Shown here one piece after another: positions 43,438 to 52,736 of a stretch of 64,000 bases of DNA. Below the pieces are notes generated by a model. The model saw nothing but the letters and a program-made list of their open reading frames with translations. It did no database searches and was not told where the DNA came from. How positions within the stretch are numbered: position 1 is the first letter of the stretch; the number at the start of each line of letters is the position of its first letter. The DNA lies in NCBI RefSeq assembly GCF_009846755.1, contig NZ_AQOR01000021.1, forward strand, positions 1 to 64,000, given 5' to 3'. The stretch comes from Alcanivorax sp. S71-1-4. GTDB lineage: Bacteria; Pseudomonadota; Gammaproteobacteria; Pseudomonadales; Alcanivoracaceae. Made by a program: the position numbers and the translations under genes.

Positions 43438-46400
43438 ATGACACGCCGCGTCGGCCGGGGAACGCTTTTGGCGTTTTCGCTTCTGGCCACGTCGTACCTG
43501 ACCGGGTGCGACGGTGACACCAAGACAGTTTACCGGGACAAAATTGTGGAAGTTCCCGGCGGCAGCACGGATGTGCCTTATGTGGACGACCAATCCGGCG
43601 CAGAACAATTCAGCGCCAACATCATCACCCCGCCGGACAATGCCGACGACCTGTTCGCGCCGGTGCCGGCGCCGGTGATCAACGGCACCACCGCCCGCGA
43701 AACCGTGCCGACGGTGATCAGCGACTTCGCCCGCTTCCCGGTCAATGACGACCTGACGATTACCCGCGGCAAGCTCAACCATGTGCTGGACGAGGCCATC
43801 ATCAGCGCCGAATTCAACCTCGGCGGCAGCCTGTCGCTGGTACCGCTGAACCGCTCACAAGGGCAGTTCTCGTTCGAGCGCACCACCGCCAGCGCCAACC
43901 ATGCCATCGATCAGGGCCAGAACGTGATCCTGGCCGTCAACGCCGACCCGTATGACATGACCCAGGGCTGGAACATGGGCCTGATCAAGGCCGATGGCGT
44001 CACCTACACCGGCTTCTCCGACCGCAGCGAAGAAGCCGTGGTGGTCTACCAGGACGGCAGCGTCGACATCCTGGAAGAGGTGCCCGAGTTCACTCTGAAC
44101 GTGTACGCCAACGAGCAGCCGCTGGGCGAGCTGGGCAACGTGCATTACTTCAACAATGCCACGCAGGTGAACCGCAGCTTCAGCCGTGGCAGCTCCGCCA
44201 TGGAACTGTACGCGGCAGAAAGTTATCGCGGCACGATTGATATGCGCGGCCGCACTGGCGCCCTGATTCGTGCCGAGGCCAACGGCGTCAGCGTGATCGA
44301 ACGGGGGGACGGCCAGATCAGCGTGCAGTTGCCACCGCTGTCCGGTGTCGTCAGCGCGCGCGTCGACGACCGCGCCAATTACGTGGTCCCGGCCGGCCAT
44401 GCCCTGCTGGTGGATGACGGCTCCCTCGCCATTGGCACCCGTGTCGACATCCGCTACGAAACCGACGACCCGAGCTGGGACAATGTAGTCAGTGCCGTGG
44501 GCGCCGGCTTTGGCCGTGGCCTGCTGGTAGAGAACGGCCAGCTCGGTGCCAACCAGGGCGAAAGCGCCGCCAGCGGCCGCACCGCGTTCGGCATCCGTGC
44601 CGACGGCAGCTATTTCTTCCTCGTGGTGGACAAGCCGGTCGGCTCGCTGACCGACGGCATCACCGAAACCAAACTCGCACAACTGATGATCGGCTACGGC
44701 GCCGTCCGCGCGATCAACTTCGACGGCGGCGGCTCCACCACCCTGGCCGGTCGTCTGCCGGGCGAGCGCTACACGCATCTGCTGAATGTGCCGTCCGACG
44801 GCGGCGAGCGCGTTACCGCGACCAAATGGGGGCTGGTGCTGAACCCGTCACTGGCGCGCTACAGTGCCACCGATGTCGCGGTGTATCCACGCGACATCAC
44901 GCTGCTGGCCGGCTCCACCTATCGCCGCTTCCGTGGCGTGGGCTACGACAGCCGTTCCTGGGAAGGCAGCGGGCAAATTCCGGAGTACGGCATCAGCACC
45001 GCCGCGCTCGGCCTGATCGATGCGCGCACCGGCGCGTTCCGCGCCGGCAACGCCAATGCCGAAGGCTATGTGGTGGTGCAGGTCGGCGAACAGAAAGGCG
45101 TGGCGCGCGTGCGCGTCACCAGCGAGATTGACGAGATCCGCTTCGGCACCAGCGAGATGGCCATCGACAGCGGCGCCACCGTCAACCTGGCCCCGCAACT
45201 GCTGAGCGACGGGCAGGAAGTGGTGTATTCGCCGGGCACCATCGCGTACAGCGTCGATAACAGCAGCGACTGCATCCTGGATGCGCAGAAGGCCACCGTC
45301 ACCGCCGCGCAAGTGCAGGGCCGCAGTTGCATCGTCACCGCCAGCGCCGCCGGCCAGAGCGCGCAACTGACGCTGAACATCGGCGTGGCGCCCGTGGTCA
45401 TGGTCGATTTCGAAGGCGACACCAGCATGTTCCGCGCCGCCGGCGCACGGCACAACAACGTCACCATCGAAAAAGTCACAGACCAGGTTTTCGCCGGCAA
45501 CTACTCCATGAAACTGAGCTGGGAAGCCAACCCGGCCCAGCCCGGCACCTTCGGTGCTTACCTCACCGATCCGAATCGCGTGACCACCCTGCCCGGCAAT
45601 CCGAAATACCTCGGCGTGAACGTGTATATCCCCGATGAACTGGCCGGCAAGGTCTGGTGGGTGCGCGGTTCACTGCGCGATGCCGACAACAAGGCAGTGA
45701 CCATCAACTACAACAACGACGGCGAAGCGCTGCCGGAACGCGGCTGGAATTTCATGAAAGCGGAAATCCCTGCCGGCTACACCGCACCGTTCCGCTTTGA
45801 CCAGCCGTTCCGCTTCCTGGTGCTGAAAACCGCCGAGCGGATCGACTCCAGCGTGATCCTCGACAACTTCACCGCCATCTACAGCGACAACACCGACCTG
45901 ACCGGCCCCGGCGTGCTGGCCAGCCCCAGCGCGGATGACGTGGTCGACACCGCATCGCCACTGATCGCCTTGCAGGTGAACGACAATTCCGGTGTGGATT
46001 TCGGCAGCGCCTATCTGGCCATTGACGGCATCGATGTGTCTGCGCAACTGGTCAGCAACCATCAGGACCGCGTCGAATATCAGGCCAGCGACCTGGCCGA
46101 TGGCTGGCACCGGGTCGACTACCGCATCCACGACATCAACGGCAACGTCAGCGCCGGCGACTTCCTGTTCAGCATCGAAACCGGCGCCCCGCGCCTGTTT
46201 ATCGACAGCGCCAACGTGCAGTTCTACCCCGGTGGCACCTTCCAGTTGCCGATTCGCGTGGAAGGCGGCGCCGAGGCGTTCGGCGACCTGTCGCTGGCAC
46301 TGGACTTCGATGCCACCAAGGCCGACCTGACCGTGGTCAACGCCGACCTCAACGCCACCGACATCGCCACCAGCACAGGCCGTTGGGAAGGCCGTTTCAC

Positions 46401-47994
46401 CGGCTTTGACGCCAGCACCGGCACCGTCGCATACCTGCAACTGAGCGTGCGCGATTACATCCAGAACACCTTTGTGTCGGTGGTGGTCAACGGCACCCTC
46501 GACGGCGACACCTTCCGCCATCCGGTGATCCGCAAGGAAGTCGGCAGCCGTTATCGGTTGATGACGCAATGGGGTGTCAGCGGTGAATCGCTGCGGCTGC
46601 TGGTCACCGATCAGCAGGGCCAGCCGGCACCGGGCGTGACGGTGGAAACCTTCACCTACAACGCCGCCAACGACACCATCAGCGACGTCAACGTGCTCGG
46701 CAACACCGACAACGACGGTTTCCTCAACGTCACCCTGCCCGGTGTCGCCGGCAGCACGCGCTTCCAGTTCCGCGCCTACGACGACCAGGGCTCGTCACTG
46801 ATGACCGAAGTGCAGGCGCTGGTGGAAAACCTGACGCCCAGCCCGCGTTACATCTACCTGACACCCGGCAACGACAGCAGCCGCGTCAACGTCACCTGGT
46901 ACACCGCCAGCGACGTGACCACTTCGCAGGTGCGTTACGGCACCGGCACGCTGGACCAGGTGCGCGAAGGCACGTCCATCGTGCTGCCGTTCTTCTACGG
47001 CGCCGAAGCCGGTGTGGTGCGCGTGCATCACGCCACGCTCGACAACCTGGCGCCGGGCACCCGCTATCGTTATCAGGTCGGCGATGGCGCCGGCAATGTC
47101 AGCAACGAGCACAGTTTTGTCACCGACGACGGCGACGATCAGGTCAACATCCACCTGTTCGGCGACACCCAGACCGTCTCCAACGACAACCTGTTCAACG
47201 GCAGCGGGCTGGTGACGGAACTGTATCGCAAGATGCAGGCGCAACTGCCGGACGGCGACCTGATCATGCACGTCGGCGACTTTACCGAAGACCTGAGCGA
47301 CTACCGCTACCTGCGCCTGTTCCTGGAAGCGATGGAGGGCGAGGACATGCTCGACTCGCGCCTGTTCGTGGTCGCCGAAGGCAACCACGAGGTCTACAAC
47401 GAAGGCGCCGACAAGTTTGCCGCCATGTTCCGCTACCCGGACAGCGACAGCGGCGTGGCGACTCCGTTCGAACGTGCCATCTACAGCTTCGATTACGGCA
47501 ACACACACATCGCCGTGATCACCAGCGAACTGCTGGCGGAAAGCGACTGGCCAAAGATGATGAACTGGCTGCGCGCGGACATGGACGCCTCCGACAAGAC
47601 CTGGAAGATCGTCATGATCCACCGCCCGCCATACAACGGGAACCCGGCGTCCGGCAACGGCCGCGTCATGCAGTACCTGCCGCCTGTCGTGGACGCCGCC
47701 GGCATTGATCTGGTGCTCTCCGGCCACGATCACATGTACTCGCGCAGCCTGCCCCTGCTGGCCGGCCAGCCGAACCCGACGGGCGCGACCTACCTGATCG
47801 CCGGTTCTGATTCCGCCAAGTACTACGACAACAACGGCGGCGGCATCGCGCGCTTTGCCGACGTGCTGTTCGATGACAACGTCAACACCTACACCACGCT
47901 GCAGATCGATGGCGCGCAGATGCACGTGCTGACCCGTACGCTCAACGGCACCGTGGTGGATGACATCGTGCTGACGCCGCGTGCGTCGCGCTGA
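43438..47994 (+). CDS. Giant lipoprotein: phosphodiester glycosidase (NAGPA) domain plus calcineurin-like metallophosphatase
   Basis: 1518 residues from ATG 43438 (AAGGTG upstream). There is a lipoprotein signal with lipobox LTGC, then a tail with YRDKIVEVPGG. Residues about 110-480 are NAGPA-like, with AFGIRADGSYFFLVVD and the hallmark AINFDGGGSTTLAG. The middle (about 490-1130) has Big-like, carbohydrate-binding and Ig-like beta modules. A purple-acid-phosphatase-type FN3 (about 1135-1225; 'PRYIYLTPGNDSSRVNVTWY') leads to a metallophosphatase with GDTQ, VGDFTED, EGNHE, MIHRPPYN and SGHDHMYSR, all metal ligands present. It is probably anchored in the outer membrane and acts on phosphodiester-linked glycans or phosphoesters. 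Confidence 0.85.
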   Translation: MTRRVGRGTLLAFSLLATSYLTGCDGDTKTVYRDKIVEVPGGSTDVPYVDDQSGAEQFSANIITPPDNADDLFAPVPAPVINGTTARETVPTVISDFARFPVNDDLTITRGKLNHVLDEAIISAEFNLGGSLSLVPLNRSQGQFSFERTTASANHAIDQGQNVILAVNADPYDMTQGWNMGLIKADGVTYTGFSDRSEEAVVVYQDGSVDILEEVPEFTLNVYANEQPLGELGNVHYFNNATQVNRSFSRGSSAMELYAAESYRGTIDMRGRTGALIRAEANGVSVIERGDGQISVQLPPLSGVVSARVDDRANYVVPAGHALLVDDGSLAIGTRVDIRYETDDPSWDNVVSAVGAGFGRGLLVENGQLGANQGESAASGRTAFGIRADGSYFFLVVDKPVGSLTDGITETKLAQLMIGYGAVRAINFDGGGSTTLAGRLPGERYTHLLNVPSDGGERVTATKWGLVLNPSLARYSATDVAVYPRDITLLAGSTYRRFRGVGYDSRSWEGSGQIPEYGISTAALGLIDARTGAFRAGNANAEGYVVVQVGEQKGVARVRVTSEIDEIRFGTSEMAIDSGATVNLAPQLLSDGQEVVYSPGTIAYSVDNSSDCILDAQKATVTAAQVQGRSCIVTASAAGQSAQLTLNIGVAPVVMVDFEGDTSMFRAAGARHNNVTIEKVTDQVFAGNYSMKLSWEANPAQPGTFGAYLTDPNRVTTLPGNPKYLGVNVYIPDELAGKVWWVRGSLRDADNKAVTINYNNDGEALPERGWNFMKAEIPAGYTAPFRFDQPFRFLVLKTAERIDSSVILDNFTAIYSDNTDLTGPGVLASPSADDVVDTASPLIALQVNDNSGVDFGSAYLAIDGIDVSAQLVSNHQDRVEYQASDLADGWHRVDYRIHDINGNVSAGDFLFSIETGAPRLFIDSANVQFYPGGTFQLPIRVEGGAEAFGDLSLALDFDATKADLTVVNADLNATDIATSTGRWEGRFTGFDASTGTVAYLQLSVRDYIQNTFVSVVVNGTLDGDTFRHPVIRKEVGSRYRLMTQWGVSGESLRLLVTDQQGQPAPGVTVETFTYNAANDTISDVNVLGNTDNDGFLNVTLPGVAGSTRFQFRAYDDQGSSLMTEVQALVENLTPSPRYIYLTPGNDSSRVNVTWYTASDVTTSQVRYGTGTLDQVREGTSIVLPFFYGAEAGVVRVHHATLDNLAPGTRYRYQVGDGAGNVSNEHSFVTDDGDDQVNIHLFGDTQTVSNDNLFNGSGLVTELYRKMQAQLPDGDLIMHVGDFTEDLSDYRYLRLFLEAMEGEDMLDSRLFVVAEGNHEVYNEGADKFAAMFRYPDSDSGVATPFERAIYSFDYGNTHIAVITSELLAESDWPKMMNWLRADMDASDKTWKIVMIHRPPYNGNPASGNGRVMQYLPPVVDAAGIDLVLSGHDHMYSRSLPLLAGQPNPTGATYLIAGSDSAKYYDNNGGGIARFADVLFDDNVNTYTTLQIDGAQMHVLTRTLNGTVVDDIVLTPRASR

Positions 47995-48004
47995 GGAGAA
48001 CATG

Positions 48005-48787
48005 ATGAACAGATTTTCTGTACTGCTGCCCCTGGCCACCACCCTGCTGGTGGCCTGCGGTGGCGACGACACCCGCTACCGCGACCGCGTGATCGAAGTG
48101 CCGGGCGAACCGGTCGAAAACCCGGTGGAATACATGCCGGTGGATGGTTTCGTGCTCGGCTTCTGGGTCATGGATGAAGACGAAGGCTGCGACAGCGTCT
48201 GCCTGAACGATTATTCCGCCTACGGCAGCCCGCTGTTCACGGGCGGCCTGGACTACACACCGCTCGGCAGCGCGCCGGCGCTTGGCAACGACGGCGCCGT
48301 CGGCGGCGTGCTGTCCGTGGACGGCACGCAGCAAGCCAGCACGCAGGACAGTTCGGTGTTCAACAACACGCTGATCGGCGAACGCTTCGCCATCCACCTG
48401 CGTGCACGCACCGGGGACGACACACTGCACACCGTGCTGTCGCTGGGCACAGCCTCCGGCACCGCGCTGAACGTGCAGCTGGCCCGCGAAAGCCTGGTGG
48501 CGGAATTCCCCCGCCAGGACAAACGACTGCTGGTAGCGCTGGACGACGCCAGCGACTGGCAGGAAATCCAGCTTGCCTCCGACGGCGAGCGCATCAGCTT
48601 GCACGTCGGTTGCACAGAAGTGGCAGCGTTTGATCGCGTCAGCGGCTCACCGATCCTGAGCACCGCCCCCGTCGGCGCCATGCTCGGCGCCCGCTGGGGC
48701 AGCCCGGCCAGCGACGCCTTTACCGGTGACGTGGATGTGTTGCGGATCAGTTATCAGGCGGAGAGCAACCTGTTCTGCAGGGATTAG
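48005..48787 (+). CDS. Lipoprotein with LamG/concanavalin-like domain
   Basis: 260 residues. The start is ATG 48005 (GAGGAG six bases upstream); ATG 48002 is also possible. Lipobox LVACGG, then RYRDRVIEVPGEPVENPVEY, which repeats the tail of the preceding giant lipoprotein. Residues about 60-250 (GFWVMDEDEGCDSVCLNDYS ... VDVLRISYQAE) look like a LamG-type beta-sandwich. Four Cys could form disulphides. It starts 10 nt after the previous gene and is clearly in the same operon; a binding partner for the same glycan is likely. Confidence 0.72.
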   Translation: MNRFSVLLPLATTLLVACGGDDTRYRDRVIEVPGEPVENPVEYMPVDGFVLGFWVMDEDEGCDSVCLNDYSAYGSPLFTGGLDYTPLGSAPALGNDGAVGGVLSVDGTQQASTQDSSVFNNTLIGERFAIHLRARTGDDTLHTVLSLGTASGTALNVQLARESLVAEFPRQDKRLLVALDDASDWQEIQLASDGERISLHVGCTEVAAFDRVSGSPILSTAPVGAMLGARWGSPASDAFTGDVDVLRISYQAESNLFCRD

Positions 48788-48800
48788 CAAAAAAGGAAAA

Positions 48801-48829
48801 CGCCCGGCGCGCCACGCGCCGGGCGTTTC
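48801..48829 (+). terminator. Terminator after the lipoprotein pair
   Basis: CGCCCGGCGCG (48801-48811), loop CCA and CGCGCCGGGCG (48815-48825), then TTT. It has an A-rich 5' flank and could work in both directions for the convergent higA-like gene. Confidence 0.85.
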
Positions 48830-48861
48830 ATAGGCCAGAGAAATCAGACAGACACCCAAAG

Positions 48862-49146
48862 TCAGGCGGCGTTTTCCGTTGCGGAAATGCTGACATGCAG
48901 GCCAGCACGACTCGCCATCAGCACCAGCGTATCCAGGCTGAACTTGTCAATCTTGCCGGTCATGAGATAGCTCACGCGCGGCTGGGTCAGCCCAAGCATC
49001 ACCTGAATAGCCCGGGTATCCAGTTTTTTCCTGGCAATGTGGTCACGAATGCAGGTCATCAACCTCGCCCGCAGTTTCATGTTCTCGGCTTCAGCGGGTG
49101 TGTCACACACCGCATCCCACACGCTCTCGAACGTCTCGCCCGCCAT
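48862..49146 (-). CDS. XRE-type antitoxin (HigA-like)
   Basis: 94 residues from ATG 49146. A Cro/C1 HTH spans about 40-80 (RAIQVMLGLTQPRVSYLMTGKIDKFSLDTLVLMA), of the short HTH_37 type paired with RelE/HigB-like toxins. It lies 41 nt downstream of the toxin gene. The complex is expected to repress the promoter at 49552-49579. Confidence 0.85.
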   Translation of the reverse strand: MAGETFESVWDAVCDTPAEAENMKLRARLMTCIRDHIARKKLDTRAIQVMLGLTQPRVSYLMTGKIDKFSLDTLVLMASRAGLHVSISATENAA

Positions 49147-49187
49147 AGCATGGCTCCTCTCGCGGTCTTTGCCCGGAACGACCGCCG

Positions 49188-49520
49188 TTATCGAGCCCGC
49201 CTGATGGCATGGCATCGCGCCCGGGCCAGGTCGATATCGGCTTTTCTCGTCTTCTGCGTTGTCTTCTGAAAACAGTGCAGGATGTACAGCCTGCCCCTGA
49301 CCACATCCACGTAAATGACCCGCCAGCTTCTGTCCGCCGCCGCAATTCTTATTTCCCGGACACCGGCACCCACTGTCTTCATCGGCTTCCAGTCATCGGG
49401 ACATCTCCCCTGCTGTACAAGGTCGAGCTGGTAACCCGCAGCCATCCTCGCTTCTTTGGGCCAGCGTCTGAGATCTGCCAGACTGGTGCCCTCAAACTGG
49501 ATCTGTTTGCACTTTGCCAT
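49188..49520 (-). CDS. HigB/RelE-like toxin (Gp49 family)
   Basis: 110 residues from ATG 49520. The pattern KQIQFEGTSLADLRRWPKEA, GVREIRIAAADRSWRVIYVD and LYILHCFQKTTQKTRKADID is that of phage-derived Gp49-like HigB toxins, ribosome-dependent mRNA interferases. The C-terminal 'FQKTTQKT...ARCHAIR' holds the usual basic catalytic residues. Toxin precedes antitoxin, as in higBA. Confidence 0.87.
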   Translation of the reverse strand: MAKCKQIQFEGTSLADLRRWPKEARMAAGYQLDLVQQGRCPDDWKPMKTVGAGVREIRIAAADRSWRVIYVDVVRGRLYILHCFQKTTQKTRKADIDLARARCHAIRRAR

Positions 49521-49551
49521 TGGGAATCCTTTCCCGGTTTGTCCGGCGAAG

Positions 49552-49579
49552 AATATACCCAATCAGGTATAAATATCAA
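49552..49579 (-). promoter_or_regulatory. Promoter and operator of the higBA-like module
   Basis: On the minus strand TTGATA (49574-49579), a 16-nt spacer and TATATT (49552-49557) make a good sigma-70 promoter. The inverted repeat ATACC-N6-GGTAT (49555-49570) overlaps the -10 and spacer. A further GGTAT lies at 49584-49588. The site reaches into the 3' end of the upstream hydrolase gene. Confidence 0.65.
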
Positions 49580-50468
49580 ATCCGGTATGCGCCTCAGCCA
49601 TCCTGTTTTCCGCCATACAGCGCGTCGTGACCGGTATTTGCCCCAACAACCACCCGGCGATCTCGCCCCAGGCCGCCGATGCGGCAGGCCGAAACACGCC
49701 CACATGCCCGAGCGTTTTCACACCCCATTGCGCCGGCGACCATTGCCGCAATTCCTTCCCGGCCACGGGATAAAACTCCATCAATGCACGCACCGCCGCC
49801 AGCGGCGCGACCGCATCGTCATCGGTAATGTGATAAAACCGCATCGGCAACCGCAACCGTGCAAAATGATCGCGCATCGGCGTGCCATCCTGCTCGCAGA
49901 GGTAATGCGGGGAGCGGCACCAGCGCACCCACTCGCGGGCGATACCGCCCGGCAATGTCGCGCCGCCCATCAGCGCACCGGGCAAGGTGCCGGTGAAACG
50001 GATCGCCAGCGGCATGATCAGGTGCCAGTCCAGCCAGCGACGCCAACACCACCCGCCCGGCCACAGACGCCAGTAGCCGCTTTGCGACGCGATCAACAAC
50101 GCAGCGCGCACGTGGGAAGCGTGCTCTGCCAGGCCAAACAATTGCCCGCCGACGGAATGGCCGACAAACAGCAACGGCAAGGCGCCGGCGAGCGCGCTGC
50201 CTTGTTGCAATGCTGCATCCAGATCCCGCCGCCCCCAGTCGGCCATCCGCAACGGCACGCCCGTGTGCGCCAGGCCCCGGTAATCGAAACTGAGCACCGT
50301 CAGGCCATGCTCACTCAGGCCACGGGCAAAGTGACGATAAAAACCGTGCGGAATACCGGTGCCACCCGCCAGCACCACCACGGCGCGCGGTGACGGCGCG
50401 CGATACAGCGTAGCTGGCAGGCGCAGGCCATCAGACGTCAGCAAAGACAAGGGTTCGACAGACACCAT
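49563..50468 (-). CDS. Alpha/beta-hydrolase
   Basis: 301 residues. Nucleophile elbow GHSVGG (about residue 103), 'VLAGGTGIPHGFYRHFARGL' as the oxyanion region, DYRGLAHTG, and a late DDD and His (TLGHVGVF) for the triad. It resembles the predicted hydrolases of the COG4757 type. The middle carries a Trp-rich insertion (YWRLWPGGWCWRRW). No substrate can be named. The last bases overlap the toxin-antitoxin promoter. Confidence 0.8.
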   Translation of the reverse strand: MVSVEPLSLLTSDGLRLPATLYRAPSPRAVVVLAGGTGIPHGFYRHFARGLSEHGLTVLSFDYRGLAHTGVPLRMADWGRRDLDAALQQGSALAGALPLLFVGHSVGGQLFGLAEHASHVRAALLIASQSGYWRLWPGGWCWRRWLDWHLIMPLAIRFTGTLPGALMGGATLPGGIAREWVRWCRSPHYLCEQDGTPMRDHFARLRLPMRFYHITDDDAVAPLAAVRALMEFYPVAGKELRQWSPAQWGVKTLGHVGVFRPAASAAWGEIAGWLLGQIPVTTRCMAENRMAEAHTGFDIYT

Positions 50469-50536
50469 GAGCGCTTTCCTGAACAGCTTTCGGGAGGCTC
50501 AGGCTAGAGCGGCGCGCAGACAGGAAAAATTGATCT

Positions 50537-51442
50537 TTACACAGCCCGTGATGAGAAATACTCATCCGTGTCACGCACACAGTCGCTGAACAGCGCACGC
50601 AGCCAGCTCACCAGCGCCACCACCTCCGGACGCCAGCGCACCGCCTCGCGCACTTCCAGGGAAAAATGCGCCAGCGGCATGCGCCGTGCCGGCAACGGTG
50701 CGGCCAGCACACCGGACTGCACCAGCGGCGTCACCACCGGCAGCAGGCCCAGCGCCAGGCCGTCGCGCGCGGCGGCCATCAGCAGGCCGCGATAGCTGTT
50801 CAGGCTGATGGTTTCACGAAAGGTGTCCGGCCATTGCTGGTATTCAAACCAGCGTGTCCAGAGTTCGCGGTGGTCGGTCATGCTGTACAACGGGTAACGC
50901 TGCGCAGCAGCGTGCGGATCAGCCCGCACCGCGTCCGCTAGGGAGGGGGCGCACAGCAAGGTCACCTCGGCGGACGCCAGCGGAATCGTCTGGTCGTGCA
51001 TCACATAGCCGAAACGGATCGCCACATCGGTATCGCCACCGGCCACGTCCATGGACCGGGTTTCCGCCTGGATGTCGATGCGCAGCGCCGGCCACTGGGC
51101 GAGAAAGCGGCCGATGGCCGGCGCCAGTATGTCGGTGGCCACAAACGGCATGGCGCTGACGCGCAGCGGCGCGGCGTCTTCTTCACCCTGCAACACCTGT
51201 GTCGCCCGGCGAATATCCGCCAGCGCCCGGCTGATCGCTGCGTGGTAAGCCGCGCCTTCCGGCGTAAAGGCGATCTGGCGATGGCGGCGCACGAACAGCG
51301 GCAGGCCCAGTTGCGTTTCCAGGTCACGAATCTGATGGCTCACCGCCGACGCCGTAATGTGCAATTCCTCCGCGCCGGCCCGAAAACTCAGGTGCCGGCC
51401 GACTGCATCAAACGTGCGTAGCAGATTCAGTGAGGGTTGCAA
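50537..51442 (-). CDS. LysR-type regulator (GcvA-like)
   Basis: 301 residues from TTG 51442, chosen because GGGAG lies seven bases upstream and no in-frame ATG gives a full HTH. HTH: LRTFDAVGRHLSFRAGAEELHITASAVSHQIRDLETQLGLPLF. The effector domain follows with the GcvA/AmpR-like 'VAIRFGYV' pattern. It lies 14 nt after the MAPEG gene on the same strand, so it is probably co-transcribed with it rather than divergent, which is unusual for LysR proteins. Confidence 0.88.
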   Translation of the reverse strand: MQPSLNLLRTFDAVGRHLSFRAGAEELHITASAVSHQIRDLETQLGLPLFVRRHRQIAFTPEGAAYHAAISRALADIRRATQVLQGEEDAAPLRVSAMPFVATDILAPAIGRFLAQWPALRIDIQAETRSMDVAGGDTDVAIRFGYVMHDQTIPLASAEVTLLCAPSLADAVRADPHAAAQRYPLYSMTDHRELWTRWFEYQQWPDTFRETISLNSYRGLLMAAARDGLALGLLPVVTPLVQSGVLAAPLPARRMPLAHFSLEVREAVRWRPEVVALVSWLRALFSDCVRDTDEYFSSRAV

Positions 51443-51456
51443 GGCATGGCTCCCGG

Positions 51457-51882
51457 TCAGAACACAGCGCGTGCCGCATTCACCGTCAGCGCCACCAGCA
51501 CCAGCGACGACAGCAGGAACAGCACAAAACGGATCTCGATCTTGTTCACCAGTGCCTGCACCAGGCTGTGCACCACGCGCAGCCCGACATAGGCCCAGGC
51601 CAGCGTCAGGTTGATGCCGCCGCCAATGCCCAGCAGCGCCAGCGCAAAGGCCACGGCGTAGAAAATCGTCGGCTGTTCCATCAGGTGGTTGTAGTTGTCG
51701 GCCTTCCAGCGCACGTTGGCCGGCAACTGGTTCATCTGTTCGCCCCGCGGCGCATTCGGGTCCGGTTTCATTTTGGCGCGCGCCATGGCGGGCAGGCGTG
51801 TGGCGTACATCCACAGCCACATGATCATCGACCAGGCCACCAGGGCAACGATGGGGGCAAGAATCGGGCTCGGAACGTGCAT
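51457..51882 (-). CDS. MAPEG-family membrane protein
   Basis: 141 residues, four hydrophobic helices. The opening PILAPIVALVAWSMIMWLWMYATRLPAM and ADNYNHLMEQPTIFYAVAFALALLG are typical of bacterial MAPEG proteins (glutathione- and eicosanoid-related). Function in bacteria is mostly unknown; glutathione-conjugating detoxification is possible. Confidence 0.88.
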   Translation of the reverse strand: MHVPSPILAPIVALVAWSMIMWLWMYATRLPAMARAKMKPDPNAPRGEQMNQLPANVRWKADNYNHLMEQPTIFYAVAFALALLGIGGGINLTLAWAYVGLRVVHSLVQALVNKIEIRFVLFLLSSLVLVALTVNAARAVF

Positions 51883-52040
51883 GCATCAACTCCCGTTGTT
51901 GTGAAATTTTGTCAGAGCGTCTTGTAAAGCCGGCGTGTCCGCACCAGTTCCCGGAGCATAGCATCGCCTTCACGCCGGGCCACGGAATTCTCCCGGAACG
52001 CGGCAGTCCCAATGGCTGACACCAGGACAGAGGATATGGC

Positions 52041-52736
52041 ATGAACACCCGCAACCTGATGGACCAATTGCTCAAGGCCGGCAACGACCTGTTCAACAAC
52101 ACCGGCTCTGCGCCGCAGCAGGCCAACCCGCAATCCACTGGCCAGTCGCCCCTGAACGGCATGCTCGCCGGTGCCGGCGGCGGCGCCCTGGCGGCCGGTG
52201 CGCTCGGCCTGCTGCTGGGCAGCAAGAAAGGCCGCAAGATCGGCACCAAGGTCGCCACCTACGGCGGCCTGGCCGCGCTGGGCGTGGTCGCCTACAAGGC
52301 CTACGACAACTGGCAAAAGAATCAGGGCGTGGCCAACGCCACCCCGCCGCAGACCGTGGACCGGCTGCCGGCACCGGAGGCTGAACAGCACAGCCGCGCC
52401 ATCCTGCTGGCGATCATTGGCGCCGCCAAAGCGGACGGCCATGTGGACGACCGTGAACGCGAACTGATCGATCAGGAAATCGCCCGGCTGGGCGCAGACA
52501 CAGCCCTGCAACGCTGGTTCGATGAACAACTGCGCCAGCCGCTGGACCCGGTGCGCGTGGCCGCCGCCGCCAGCACGCCGGAGATGGCCGCCGAAATGTA
52601 TCTGGCCAGCGTGCTGGTGGTGGATGAAGAAAGCTTTATGGAACGGGCCTACCTGCAGGAGCTGGTCAAACAGCTCAAGCTCGACCCGGCGCTGGTCAGC
52701 GAACTCGACGCCCAGGCCAGGGCCGCCGCAGGCTGA
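52041..52736 (+). CDS. YebE/DUF533-type inner-membrane protein with TerB-like domain
   Basis: 231 residues. Gly/Ala-rich hydrophobic segment (GMLAGAGGGALAAGALGLLLG, about 40-62) followed by a basic patch, then a C-terminal TerB-like helical domain (AIIGAAKADGHVDDRERELIDQEIARL) with a metal-binding acidic motif. E. coli YebE belongs to an envelope-stress regulon; the role here is unknown. The gene ends back to back with the convergent gene at 52737. Confidence 0.8.
   Translation: MNTRNLMDQLLKAGNDLFNNTGSAPQQANPQSTGQSPLNGMLAGAGGGALAAGALGLLLGSKKGRKIGTKVATYGGLAALGVVAYKAYDNWQKNQGVANATPPQTVDRLPAPEAEQHSRAILLAIIGAAKADGHVDDRERELIDQEIARLGADTALQRWFDEQLRQPLDPVRVAAAASTPEMAAEMYLASVLVVDEESFMERAYLQELVKQLKLDPALVSELDAQARAAAG

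Noticed and set aside
46795-48072. 425-codon minus-strand frame
   Set aside because: It lies opposite the metallophosphatase domain, whose metal motifs are complete; the reverse frame shows no family features.
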